In this document: positions 35,339 to 45,026 of the stretch, in pieces
Numbering within the stretch: position 1 is the stretch's first letter
How the letters are laid out: every line of letters starts with the position of its first letter
Notes under the pieces: generated by a model
The model's input: only the letters and a program-made list of their open reading frames with translations
Told to the model about the DNA's origin: nothing
Database searches by the model: none
Source: Hydrogenovibrio thermophilus
GTDB taxonomy: Bacteria > Pseudomonadota > Gammaproteobacteria > Thiomicrospirales > Thiomicrospiraceae
Assembly (NCBI RefSeq): GCF_004028275.1
Contig: NZ_CP035033.1
Coordinates: 1,426,001-1,490,000, forward strand
Length of the DNA stretch: 64,000 nucleotides
Direction of reading: 5' to 3'
Position numbers and translations under genes: made by a program

Positions 35339-35890
35339 TTACCACTCCAATCCTTTCAAATACTGAAAAATCGCTCGATACGCTTTCGGCGGCTTGTTTT
35401 GCTCGGCTTCTTTTTGGGCATTGCGAATCCATTGGCGTAACTGACTGCGATCGGCATGAGTGTATTCCGCCATAAATTCATTCAGGGCGTCGTCCCCTTC
35501 TTCCACCAAGCGGTCGCGCCACTTTTCCAAACGATGAAAATGCGCCGTTTGCTGTTTGGCTTTTTGTTCGATTTCAAACAATCGTTGTTTGATGTGTACA
35601 ATCAGCGGCTCGTTCTTACGCAATAATTTTCCGAGGAACAACTTCTGACGCTTTATCGCCGGGCCGTTTTTCATTTCTTTCAGTTGCATGATGGCTTTGA
35701 TGACATCATCCGGCAATTCAAAGGATTTTAAGGCGGAATCGGACAGTTCGGTCAATTGCACGCCCAAATCGGTGACGGCCTGAGCGGCTTTCTTAATGTC
35801 CGTGCGGCTTTCGAACTCTTCCTGTTCCCAATCCGGGATTTCTTTTTTGGCTTTGGTTCGGTTGACATTACGTGGTCTGACCATAATCAT
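35339..35890 (-). CDS. darP: Ribosome biogenesis factor DarP (DUF615/YjgA)
   Basis: 183 aa, rich in charged helices. SDSALKSFELPDDVIKAI, QKLFLGKLLRK, HRLEKWRDRL and DRSQLRQWIRNAQKE are the DUF615 signature blocks. The E. coli protein assists late assembly of the 50S subunit. It follows ligA by 27 nt on the same strand. Confidence 0.93.
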   Translation of the reverse strand: MIMVRPRNVNRTKAKKEIPDWEQEEFESRTDIKKAAQAVTDLGVQLTELSDSALKSFELPDDVIKAIMQLKEMKNGPAIKRQKLFLGKLLRKNEPLIVHIKQRLFEIEQKAKQQTAHFHRLEKWRDRLVEEGDDALNEFMAEYTHADRSQLRQWIRNAQKEAEQNKPPKAYRAIFQYLKGLEW

Positions 35891-35917
35891 TTCCCATATC
35901 AGATGTTAAACGCTTTT

Positions 35918-37951
<2,034 letters not shown>

Positions 37952-38866
37952 TTAGATGGCCGCCGATTCATAGGCCACCGCTGCATCGCGCATGGCTTGC
38001 AGGTCAGACTCTTTCAAAAGATGGCGCTCGCCGTCATACAGTCGGCCGTTCAGACGCTGGGAGATTTTGCGCGACATCATAATCATGTCATGCATGACCG
38101 CCGGTGCTTTAACGGTGGTCGGCAATTCCAGAATCAACACCACGCCGGCGGTTTTCAATTCGCTGTTGGTCGGTTGGTCCAACGGGAAAGTGCCCGGCTC
38201 CATCAAATTGGCGACACGAATGATTTCATTGCCCATCGAATCCTTCTTGACAAAAATGCCTTGCTCGGAAGGCACCAAGCCGACACCTTGCAAGGTTTGG
38301 TTGACTTTAGGCCATAGGAAATCATCGGTCCCCATCACGATGATGGCGAAAATTTGAGGGTCTTTCAGTTCGGTTTCCACTTCGGTCTCCGGCGTATTCA
38401 CGCCGCCTTCCGGAATGCCAAAGCTCGGCTTGTAGTCATCGTCATCAGCGGATGCGCCGCCTTCTTCCACGCCGCCGACCGGATGAATGTCTTCCGCTTC
38501 CAAAACGATGTGGCGCGGTTTACGCTCTTCGGTTTCCGAAGGTGTTTCTTCTTCCTGCGTCGGCGCTTCCGTTTTGGGTTTTTCAAACTCTTGTCCAAAC
38601 GACAAGCCCAACTGGGAGTCCGGAATCACTTCTTCTTCCTCGCCGTCCATATGCAGACGATGCTGAGTTTGTTGCGATAAGGGAATGTGCGCTTCGCCCA
38701 GTTCGTTCAAGGCCTTGTCGGCCGACGTGCGGGTGTTTTCAACAGGCGGTTCAGGCTGGGAGTCTGGTGCTGATTGATTGCGTTTTGCCTTGATTTTTTG
38801 AAGGATGTAAAGCCCGGCAATGACAATAATTGCAAATATCAGTAACACTTGTTGCAATTCGTTCAT
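37952..38866 (-). CDS. zipA: Cell division protein ZipA
   Basis: 304 aa. N-terminal membrane anchor (VLLIFAIIVIAGLYILQKI, residues 7-25), long charged and Pro/Glu-rich linker (about 27-160), and C-terminal FtsZ-binding domain (IFAIIVMGTDDFLWPKVNQT, VLILELPTTVKAP). ZipA tethers FtsZ to the membrane. zipA-ligA order is conserved in gammaproteobacteria. Confidence 0.94.
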   Translation of the reverse strand: MNELQQVLLIFAIIVIAGLYILQKIKAKRNQSAPDSQPEPPVENTRTSADKALNELGEAHIPLSQQTQHRLHMDGEEEEVIPDSQLGLSFGQEFEKPKTEAPTQEEETPSETEERKPRHIVLEAEDIHPVGGVEEGGASADDDDYKPSFGIPEGGVNTPETEVETELKDPQIFAIIVMGTDDFLWPKVNQTLQGVGLVPSEQGIFVKKDSMGNEIIRVANLMEPGTFPLDQPTNSELKTAGVVLILELPTTVKAPAVMHDMIMMSRKISQRLNGRLYDGERHLLKESDLQAMRDAAVAYESAAI

Positions 38867-39015
38867 TCAGCACTTCCCTTAAATTTGTTTGAGTTGATAG
38901 AATATTGACCAATGAATGCGCAAAATTTTACTTTAATTTGGGTACAAAGAAAAGCGTATGCGCATGTTTTAATCCGTCATAAACGACGCCTTCCCCTTTA
39001 AATCAAGAAGATTGC

Positions 39016-40359
39016 ATGTCACAAACAAAACCGGCTCCGACATTATCCTCCGAATTATTATTGGGCATCGACATTGGCACCTCCGGCATCCGGGGCGTCA
39101 TTGTCGAAAAAGCGCCGAACACCAATCCTGCGCCAGCCCCGTTAGCATCGGCCTCGGTGTCAATGCCGTTCCCCCATCGTCAAGGCCCGAACAGTGAGCA
39201 AACAGCCGACCTCTGGGTTCAAACCTTAAACCAACTGTTTGACGCTCTATCCGAAACCGGTTATTTTCCCCATGTCACACGAATGGCACTGGATGCCACC
39301 TCCTCGACCGTCTTGCTTGGCAGCCGCCAACGACAGGCTTGGACACAAGCGCTGATGTACGATGATAAGCGCGCCACCGAGGCAGCCGAACGGATTCGTC
39401 AATTGGCGCCCAGCGACACAGCCGCTCACGGTGCCTCCAGCACACTGGCAAAAGTCATGTGGCTGGAAAAACATGCCTTAAACGGGCGTCAGCCGCATGA
39501 AGCCGTTATTTTTCATCAACTGGATTGGGTGAATGCCTATTTGACTGGTCGTTGTGGGATCACCGACGAAAACAACGCCTTGAAACTCGGTTATGACCCG
39601 ATTCACCAGGCCTGGCCGAATTGGCTAAACGACCTGACCGGACTGCCTTTACCGGAGGTGGTTCCGCCCGGCACACCGATTGGAGGTATCTTGCCGGATG
39701 TGGCAAGTCGTTACGGTTTCAACCCGGAATTAACTGTTTACAGCGGCACGACGGACAGCATCGCCGCCTTTCTCGCGTCCGGAGCCAGTGAAATCGGCGA
39801 TGCCGTGACCTCTCTCGGTTCCACCATCGCCTTGAAACTGCTGTCGGACAAACCGGTATTCGCACCCGAATACGGCATTTACAGCCACCGTTTATGGAAT
39901 CAATGGCTGGTCGGCGGCGCCTCCAACGCCGGCGGGGCCGTCTTGTTAAAGCATTTTCCACTGGAAACACTGAAAACCCTGATTCCCCGTTTGCAAACCG
40001 ACAAACCGACCGGGCTGGATTATTATCCGTTAGCGAGTCCTGGCGAACGTTTTCCCATCAACGACCCGACGCTCGCCCCTCAAATTGACCCACGACCGGA
40101 TTCCGACGAACGGTTTTTACAAGGGTTATTGGAAGGATTGGTTGAAATTGAAGCTTTAGGCTATGCACGTTTACACGAATTGGGCGGACCGGAAGCGAAG
40201 CGCATCTTTACCACCGGCGGCGGAATCCAAAATGACGCATGGATGACATTGCGACAGCAACGTTTTGACGGGGAAATCATCCCCATGAAAAACGCCGATG
40301 CGGCCCTCGGCGTCACCCACCTATTGCAGGCGGACGACAACAAGCCGCACGGCGACTGA
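39016..40359 (+). CDS. FGGY-family carbohydrate kinase, pentulose kinase-like
   Basis: 447 aa. Both ATPase-fold halves are visible: LLGIDIGTSGIRGVIVEK (phosphate 1), ALDATSSTVLL, YSGTTDSIAAFLASGASEIG, TSLGSTIALKLL and IFTTGGGIQNDAWMTLRQQR with the adenosine site near the C-terminus. The short length and the DATSSTVLL block resemble the D-ribulose/xylulose kinase-like branch of cyanobacteria and plants (SePSK type) more than E. coli XylB. It would make a pentulose phosphate for the pentose-phosphate or Calvin cycle. Convergent with cbbY. Confidence 0.82.
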   Translation: MSQTKPAPTLSSELLLGIDIGTSGIRGVIVEKAPNTNPAPAPLASASVSMPFPHRQGPNSEQTADLWVQTLNQLFDALSETGYFPHVTRMALDATSSTVLLGSRQRQAWTQALMYDDKRATEAAERIRQLAPSDTAAHGASSTLAKVMWLEKHALNGRQPHEAVIFHQLDWVNAYLTGRCGITDENNALKLGYDPIHQAWPNWLNDLTGLPLPEVVPPGTPIGGILPDVASRYGFNPELTVYSGTTDSIAAFLASGASEIGDAVTSLGSTIALKLLSDKPVFAPEYGIYSHRLWNQWLVGGASNAGGAVLLKHFPLETLKTLIPRLQTDKPTGLDYYPLASPGERFPINDPTLAPQIDPRPDSDERFLQGLLEGLVEIEALGYARLHELGGPEAKRIFTTGGGIQNDAWMTLRQQRFDGEIIPMKNADAALGVTHLLQADDNKPHGD

Positions 40360-40386
40360 GTCTTGAAATCAAGACCGTAGAATCAA

Positions 40387-41148
40387 TCAAGCGTTGGCGA
40401 CTGCTTTCACCAAATCCAAATTCAAATGATTGTGGCCTTGGGCATTACCGGACAAAACCGTGAAAGCCTCTTCCGGTTCTCCCATGTGATCCAACACCAA
40501 ATGCGCCGCCGAAAAATCATCGTCTTTGGTGTATTCGTTGATGGTGACGATGGTGCGGACATTTGCGGCCGAAGACGACAGAATGCCGTTAGACGAATCC
40601 TCAAAGGCAATCGCCTCTTCCGGTGTCAATGACATCTGCTCTAACGCCCAGTGGTAAATATCCGGCGCCGGTTTTTTGGCTGGCACTATGTCGCCGGCGG
40701 CAATGACTTCGAACCAGGATTCCGAATCGTCACCCAGGGTATTGGTCAACAGCGCCGTGACATTAGCCGGCGTGGTGGTGGTCACAACCGCCATGCGCAT
40801 GCCCGCATCTCGAGCTTCCTGAATCAAACGTTCCACGCCGGTACGCAACGGAATCTTGCCTTCGGACAACAACTGGGTATAAAACTTGGTTTTCGCCGCA
40901 TGCAGTCCCTTGACGAAATCGTCAAAATTTTCCGGCTTTTCGAATTCAGTATTGAATTTATCCAAGTAGTAACGAATACGCTCCTTACCACCGGTCACGG
41001 CCAACAAGTCGCCGTAAAGCGCTTCATCCCAATCCCAGTCCAGACCGGCTTCGTCGAAAGCCATATTGAAGGCCACTCGGTGCCCGTCGCGTTCGGTGTC
41101 CGCCAGGGTACCGTCCACATCGAACAGCAATGCTTGTAACTCTGCCAT
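40387..41148 (-). CDS. cbbY: HAD phosphatase CbbY (xylulose-1,5-bisphosphate phosphatase type)
   Basis: 253 aa from ATG 41148 (AAGGA 11 nt upstream; the longer frame to 41244 has no support). HAD motif I LLFDVDGTLADTERDGHR, cap with GKERIRYYL, motif II VVTTTTPANV, motif III Lys in PAKKPAPDIYHWAL, motif IV AFEDSSNGI. DTERDGHR and GKERI are CbbY-specific. CbbY removes xylulose-1,5-bisphosphate, a misfire inhibitor of Rubisco, so the gene points to Calvin-cycle autotrophy although no Rubisco is in this window. Confidence 0.85.
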   Translation of the reverse strand: MAELQALLFDVDGTLADTERDGHRVAFNMAFDEAGLDWDWDEALYGDLLAVTGGKERIRYYLDKFNTEFEKPENFDDFVKGLHAAKTKFYTQLLSEGKIPLRTGVERLIQEARDAGMRMAVVTTTTPANVTALLTNTLGDDSESWFEVIAAGDIVPAKKPAPDIYHWALEQMSLTPEEAIAFEDSSNGILSSSAANVRTIVTINEYTKDDDFSAAHLVLDHMGEPEEAFTVLSGNAQGHNHLNLDLVKAVANA

Positions 41149-41260
41149 AATGTTTAATTTCCTTATTTTTTTAAGACTTTTATTTTTGAAAACTGCGCCT
41201 ATTAAAGCGTATTTCGCGAAATATGCAACTCTCAAGACCTTCAAATACCGAAAAATTTTG

Positions 41261-41289
41261 TTGTCACCCTTTTTAAAACTTGGTATAAA
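41261..41289 (+). promoter_or_regulatory. Sigma-70 promoter upstream of dksA
   Basis: TTGTCA (41261-41266), exact 17-nt spacer, TATAAA (41284-41289). The dksA start is about 90 nt further, leaving a 5' leader of about 85 nt. Confidence 0.75.
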
Positions 41290-41380
41290 ACGCAGTTAGA
41301 TTTTTTAAGTCTGGATCTTTTCACAAGTCAGGGACGAGAGATAAGGTCTTTCATAATAAAACGACAAAAAAGGGAAAGTG

Positions 41381-41809
41381 ATGGAACTTTCACATGATTT
41401 TATCGAAAACTACCCTCTGTACGAGCCAAAACCCGGCGAAGAGTACATGAGTCCGGAAATGCTAGAGCATTTCAAAAACAAACTGTTGGCATGGAAAAAG
41501 CAGTTGATTTGGGAAGCCAGTAACACGGTAAACCATTTGAAATCCGATTCCTCCACTCCGGCCGATCCGAACGATCGTGCTTCGCAAGAAGAAGAATTCG
41601 CTTTGGAACTGAGAACCCGTGATCGTGAACGCAAACTGATTTCCAAAATCGATAAATCGCTGAGAGACATCGAAGACGGCGAATATGGATTCTGTCAAAT
41701 GAGCGGTGAACCCATCGGCCTTGCGAGAATGGAAGCTCGACCAACCGCTACGCTGACCGTTGAAATGAAGACCAAACAGGAAATGCGCGAAAAACAAGGC
41801 ATCGCCTAA
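41381..41809 (+). CDS. dksA: DksA-type RNA polymerase-binding factor with a degenerate zinc finger
   Basis: 142 aa from ATG 41381 (AGGGA 5 nt upstream; the GTG at 41378 is too close). The coiled-coil tip keeps the two Asp residues needed for ppGpp-linked action (DPNDRASQEEEFALELRTRD). The globular end has lost the zinc ligands: where E. coli has CxxC...CxxC, this protein has one Cys only (GFCQMSGEPIG, then LTVEMKTKQEMR), so it should not bind zinc. Zinc-independent DksA2 of Pseudomonas is a partial parallel. Likely works with RelA-made ppGpp. Confidence 0.9.
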   Translation: MELSHDFIENYPLYEPKPGEEYMSPEMLEHFKNKLLAWKKQLIWEASNTVNHLKSDSSTPADPNDRASQEEEFALELRTRDRERKLISKIDKSLRDIEDGEYGFCQMSGEPIGLARMEARPTATLTVEMKTKQEMREKQGIA

Positions 41810-41831
41810 TTTCCATATGACTCAGATCGTT

Positions 41832-41856
41832 TAAAGCGCCACTCAGGCGCTTTTGA
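41832..41856 (+). terminator. Terminator after dksA
   Basis: AAAGCGC / GCGCTTTT stem with 7-nt loop, 23 nt past the dksA stop, ending in T4. Confidence 0.8.
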
Positions 41857-41882
41857 CTGACTCGCTCCGCCGTCTCACGACG

Positions 41883-43478
41883 ATGGACCAACCAACTCAC
41901 GCCGCGGATTTTGTGAATTTACCCTTTTTCATCGATGAATTGTCCCGTGCCGATGTCTACCCGCATCCCACCGAAGTCATCACCACGATTGAAACCCATA
42001 TTTCCGTTGTCTTCCTGACCGGCGATTACGCCTACAAACTCAAAAAGCCTGTGGATTTCGGTTTTTTGGACTTCTCACAACTGGCCGACCGTAAACGCTA
42101 TTGCGAGTTGGAAATTCAGCTGAACCAACGCAGCGCGCCAGAACTGTATATCGACATCTGCCCGCTGTATTTCCACGACGGCCAAGTACAATTTGAACCG
42201 AACGGCGACCCGGTCGAATACCTCATCAAGATGAAACAGTTCGACCCCAATCGCGTGCTGGGCCGTTATCTCAAAGAGCACACGCTGGATGACCGACAAA
42301 TCCAGGAGCTGTCGGAACGCATCGCTCAGTTTCACGCCTCTGCCGAAGCCACCATCGAACAGGATGATTTCGGTCACCCGGATAATCTCATCCACCCTAT
42401 GCTGGAAAACTTTCCACCTTTGCTGAAAAGCTTTCCACACCCGGAACAACAATATCGTCTCAAGCAGTTGGCCGAATGGACGCACTTCACACAGAAAACG
42501 CTTTACGACGACTTATTGGCGCGTAAAGCCGATGGCTTCGTCCGTGCTTGCCACGGCGACATGCATCTCGATAACATCACCTTATTGAACGATGTTCCGA
42601 CCTTGTTTGACGGCATTGAGTTCAACGAACAATTTCGTTGGATCGACGTGATGAACGACCTGGCCTTTTTGATGATCGACCTCGACAACCGGCAACAAGT
42701 GGTCCTGAAACGCAAGATTCTCAGCCAATATCTGAGTTTAACCGGTGATTATAACGGCTTGAAATTTCTTCGTTTTTACCAGATCTACCGTTCCATGGTG
42801 CGCTCCAAAATTACCGCCCTTCGTTATCATCAGTTGCCCAAAGGTTCATTTGAAGCCGAACAACATTTTGACCTGGCTCTACAGTACCTAAAGCAAGCCG
42901 AAGATGACGCCTACGCCCTGCCTGAGCCGAAATTGATTTTAATGGTCGGTGTATCCGGTTCCGGCAAATCCCATTATGCGCAAGCCTTGCTCAACCACCT
43001 GGATGCCATCGTCATCAGCTCCGACATTGAACGCAAACGCCTTTACGGTATCGACCCGACACACCGGGTACCCGAGTTGGAAAAAACACGCCTCTATGCA
43101 CCGGAAATGAGTCGACAAACTTATCAACGCCTGCATCACTTGGCCAAAACGCTTTTAGCCGAAGGCTACAGCGTCATCGTCGACGCCACTTTTTTGAAAA
43201 GCGAACACCGCCAACCGTTTTTGGCCTTGGCGGCGCAAGCTAAATGCCGCGCACATCAACTCTACATCACCCCAAACAATCACCTTGAGGTGGTTCGTCG
43301 TAATCTGCATGAACGTCAAACCGCCGACACCAATCCGTCGGATGCCGACGTTGCCGTCATGCACCGGCAGCTTGAATCGCTTGAACCGCCATCGGAAACC
43401 GACATCACTCTGACCTTGACACCCGGTGCCGAAATTGACGAAGAAATGCTCAAGAATTGGCTGAACCCGCCGCTATAA
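41883..43478 (+). CDS. Fused APH-like kinase / P-loop ATPase protein
   Basis: 531 aa from ATG 41883; a TTG at 41853 would lie within the dksA terminator. The N-terminal part (to about 330) resembles aminoglycoside phosphotransferase folds: DYAYKLKKPVDFGFLDFS, ACHGDMHLDNITL (catalytic loop) and LFDGIEFNEQFRWIDVMNDL (metal site). The C-terminal part is a P-loop kinase (LMVGVSGSGKSHYAQALL; SSDIERKRLYG). The two-domain architecture is a known conserved hypothetical family; no substrate is established. Antibiotic resistance is not implied. Confidence 0.83.
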   Translation: MDQPTHAADFVNLPFFIDELSRADVYPHPTEVITTIETHISVVFLTGDYAYKLKKPVDFGFLDFSQLADRKRYCELEIQLNQRSAPELYIDICPLYFHDGQVQFEPNGDPVEYLIKMKQFDPNRVLGRYLKEHTLDDRQIQELSERIAQFHASAEATIEQDDFGHPDNLIHPMLENFPPLLKSFPHPEQQYRLKQLAEWTHFTQKTLYDDLLARKADGFVRACHGDMHLDNITLLNDVPTLFDGIEFNEQFRWIDVMNDLAFLMIDLDNRQQVVLKRKILSQYLSLTGDYNGLKFLRFYQIYRSMVRSKITALRYHQLPKGSFEAEQHFDLALQYLKQAEDDAYALPEPKLILMVGVSGSGKSHYAQALLNHLDAIVISSDIERKRLYGIDPTHRVPELEKTRLYAPEMSRQTYQRLHHLAKTLLAEGYSVIVDATFLKSEHRQPFLALAAQAKCRAHQLYITPNNHLEVVRRNLHERQTADTNPSDADVAVMHRQLESLEPPSETDITLTLTPGAEIDEEMLKNWLNPPL

Positions 43479-43502
43479 TTCATAACGAATTCGGTTAAAC
43501 TG

Positions 43503-44084
43503 ATGATTATGATGCGTGATTTTTTCAAACTGTCCATTTTGACGGCCTTTGCCCTTTCTCCCAGCCTTGGGTGGGCGGCGGACGAACGCCCCAAACCGAT
43601 AGACCAAATCACCTTGCTGGGACTCACTGTGACCGACAGCGACTTGGACAGCGTGCGCAAACAGCTTTGGGACATCGGCGGTTTCAAACAAGCCGACTCC
43701 ACCAAACGCCAGCGCAACCTGGATAAATTCTTCACCTGGTCACGAATGCGTGACAGTTACTATGTGGAATTCCGCTACGACAATGCTGGTAAAACCACTT
43801 CCGCTTACCGGCTGTTTCGCCCGCAATCGATTGAATTCGACAATCGCCTGACGCCGATCAGCACCAAAGCGGTGGCACGAACCATCGTTGAACAAATCGG
43901 TCAACCAACGCGCATTATTCGTAAAGGCTGGGGCGGCTCACCGGATTACACCGCCTACATTTGGCAAAACGATCAAATGAAAGTGGAAGTCGACCGTGAA
44001 GGCAGTGAACGCTACGGCAATGTCTTTATCCGTTATACCGTGATGAACCGCGATCCCTATTTTGTTGCGGAAAAAGGTAAATAG
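43503..44084 (+). CDS. Hypothetical exported protein
   Basis: 193 aa. Signal peptide of about 26 residues (FKLSILTAFALSPSLGWA, cut before ADERP). The mature part begins with TLLGLTVTDSDLDSVRKQLW, a pattern of proteins in which a short alpha-beta unit recurs, and a second similar unit appears at KAVARTIVEQIGQPTRII. No known domain is recognised. Three Met codons compete for the start (43503, 43509, 43512) without a clear ribosome site. Confidence 0.7.
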   Translation: MIMMRDFFKLSILTAFALSPSLGWAADERPKPIDQITLLGLTVTDSDLDSVRKQLWDIGGFKQADSTKRQRNLDKFFTWSRMRDSYYVEFRYDNAGKTTSAYRLFRPQSIEFDNRLTPISTKAVARTIVEQIGQPTRIIRKGWGGSPDYTAYIWQNDQMKVEVDREGSERYGNVFIRYTVMNRDPYFVAEKGK

Positions 44085-44140
44085 GATTAAGATGAAACCG
44101 GTTCGCTGATTTTTTGCGACGCTTTTTTCAGGAGTTTCTC

Positions 44141-44362
44141 ATGGACATTTCCACTTCCGCCAATGCATACGCCTACCAAGGCATTCAAAACGGTTTCAAC
44201 CAACTGGACAATACCAGCGCGAAACTGGCGGATATGAACAATCCCAGTAAAAACGAATCGTTGGTGGATTTAAAGCAATCCGAGACACAAGTCCAAAGTT
44301 CGGCCAAAGCCTTGAAAACCGGCAACGACATGCTGGGCACCATTATCGATATTATGGCTTAA
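44141..44362 (+). CDS. Small protein resembling the ends of flagellar rod/hook proteins
   Basis: 73 aa from ATG 44141 (AGGAG 7 nt upstream). Low in Cys/Trp, rich in Asn, Ser and Ala. The C-terminal SLVDLKQSETQVQSSAKALK followed by TGNDMLGTIIDIMA resembles the C-terminal helix of FlgB/FlgC/FlgG proteins, and the N-terminus (SANAYAYQGIQNGFNQLDN) their N-terminal helix, with the middle missing. This likeness is by eye only; there is no flagellar gene nearby. Confidence 0.6.
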   Translation: MDISTSANAYAYQGIQNGFNQLDNTSAKLADMNNPSKNESLVDLKQSETQVQSSAKALKTGNDMLGTIIDIMA

Positions 44363-44406
44363 TCGCCCGGAACCGCCTAAAACCCAACCACCTAGAAGCG
44401 GTTCAC

Positions 44407-45012
44407 TCACCCCTTTCGAGTCACATACTGTTCCACAAACTGTTTCATTTTCGGCCAGGCCTGGTCGAGATGCTGAAAGGCATGATTCCCGCCGTCGAAC
44501 ACACACACCTCGCCCGTACCATGATAAGCTTCATACGCCCATTGATACGGAATCACCTCATCGTCTTTATCCAATAGCAACAGCGACGGTTGATTGGCAT
44601 CAACATGGGTATGGTAAGGTTCCAGAGCCGTGAGATACCCCTCATCCAAACAAAAACGCTCGCCCGTGGCCGGGTTATCGTGTTCTCCCAAGTAAGCACT
44701 TAAAATCGGTTTGGGGGTCAACGCCGGGTTAATCATGCCAACCGGCACACCGTAACGCTGAGCGATGTAACGGCCGTAGAAACCACCCATCGACGATCCG
44801 AAAACACACCAGGCCTGGCCGTTTTTCACATTCGGACTGTTCAAAATCGAATGCTGCACCACGGAATCAATCGCCGCCACCGACGCTTGCGGCGACACGA
44901 TCGGATAAGTTGGCGTCAACACCTTGATGCCTTCGGCTTCAAATGCCCGTTTGACCCATTGGCCTTTATGACTGTTCCCCGAGCTTAAAAAACCATGTAA
45001 ATACAGAATCAT
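44407..45012 (-). CDS. YqiA/YcfP-type alpha/beta-fold esterase
   Basis: 201 aa. MILYLHGFLSSGNSHKGQWV (oxyanion region), nucleophile elbow VFGSSMGGFYGRYIAQRYG, acid in LLLLDKDDEVIPY and His in FDGGNHAFQHLDQA make a complete catalytic triad. Substrate unknown for the family. Two CCAGGCCTGG copies (44455 and 44809) lie in this short gene, both encoding Gln-Ala-Trp. Divergent from recJ with only 14 nt between. Confidence 0.88.
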   Translation of the reverse strand: MILYLHGFLSSGNSHKGQWVKRAFEAEGIKVLTPTYPIVSPQASVAAIDSVVQHSILNSPNVKNGQAWCVFGSSMGGFYGRYIAQRYGVPVGMINPALTPKPILSAYLGEHDNPATGERFCLDEGYLTALEPYHTHVDANQPSLLLLDKDDEVIPYQWAYEAYHGTGEVCVFDGGNHAFQHLDQAWPKMKQFVEQYVTRKG

Positions 45013-45026
45013 GCTAAAATCTCTTT

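Noticed and set aside
41883-43478. Aminoglycoside resistance gene
   Set aside because: Only the kinase-like fold is shared; the fused P-loop domain and core location point to a conserved housekeeping family.
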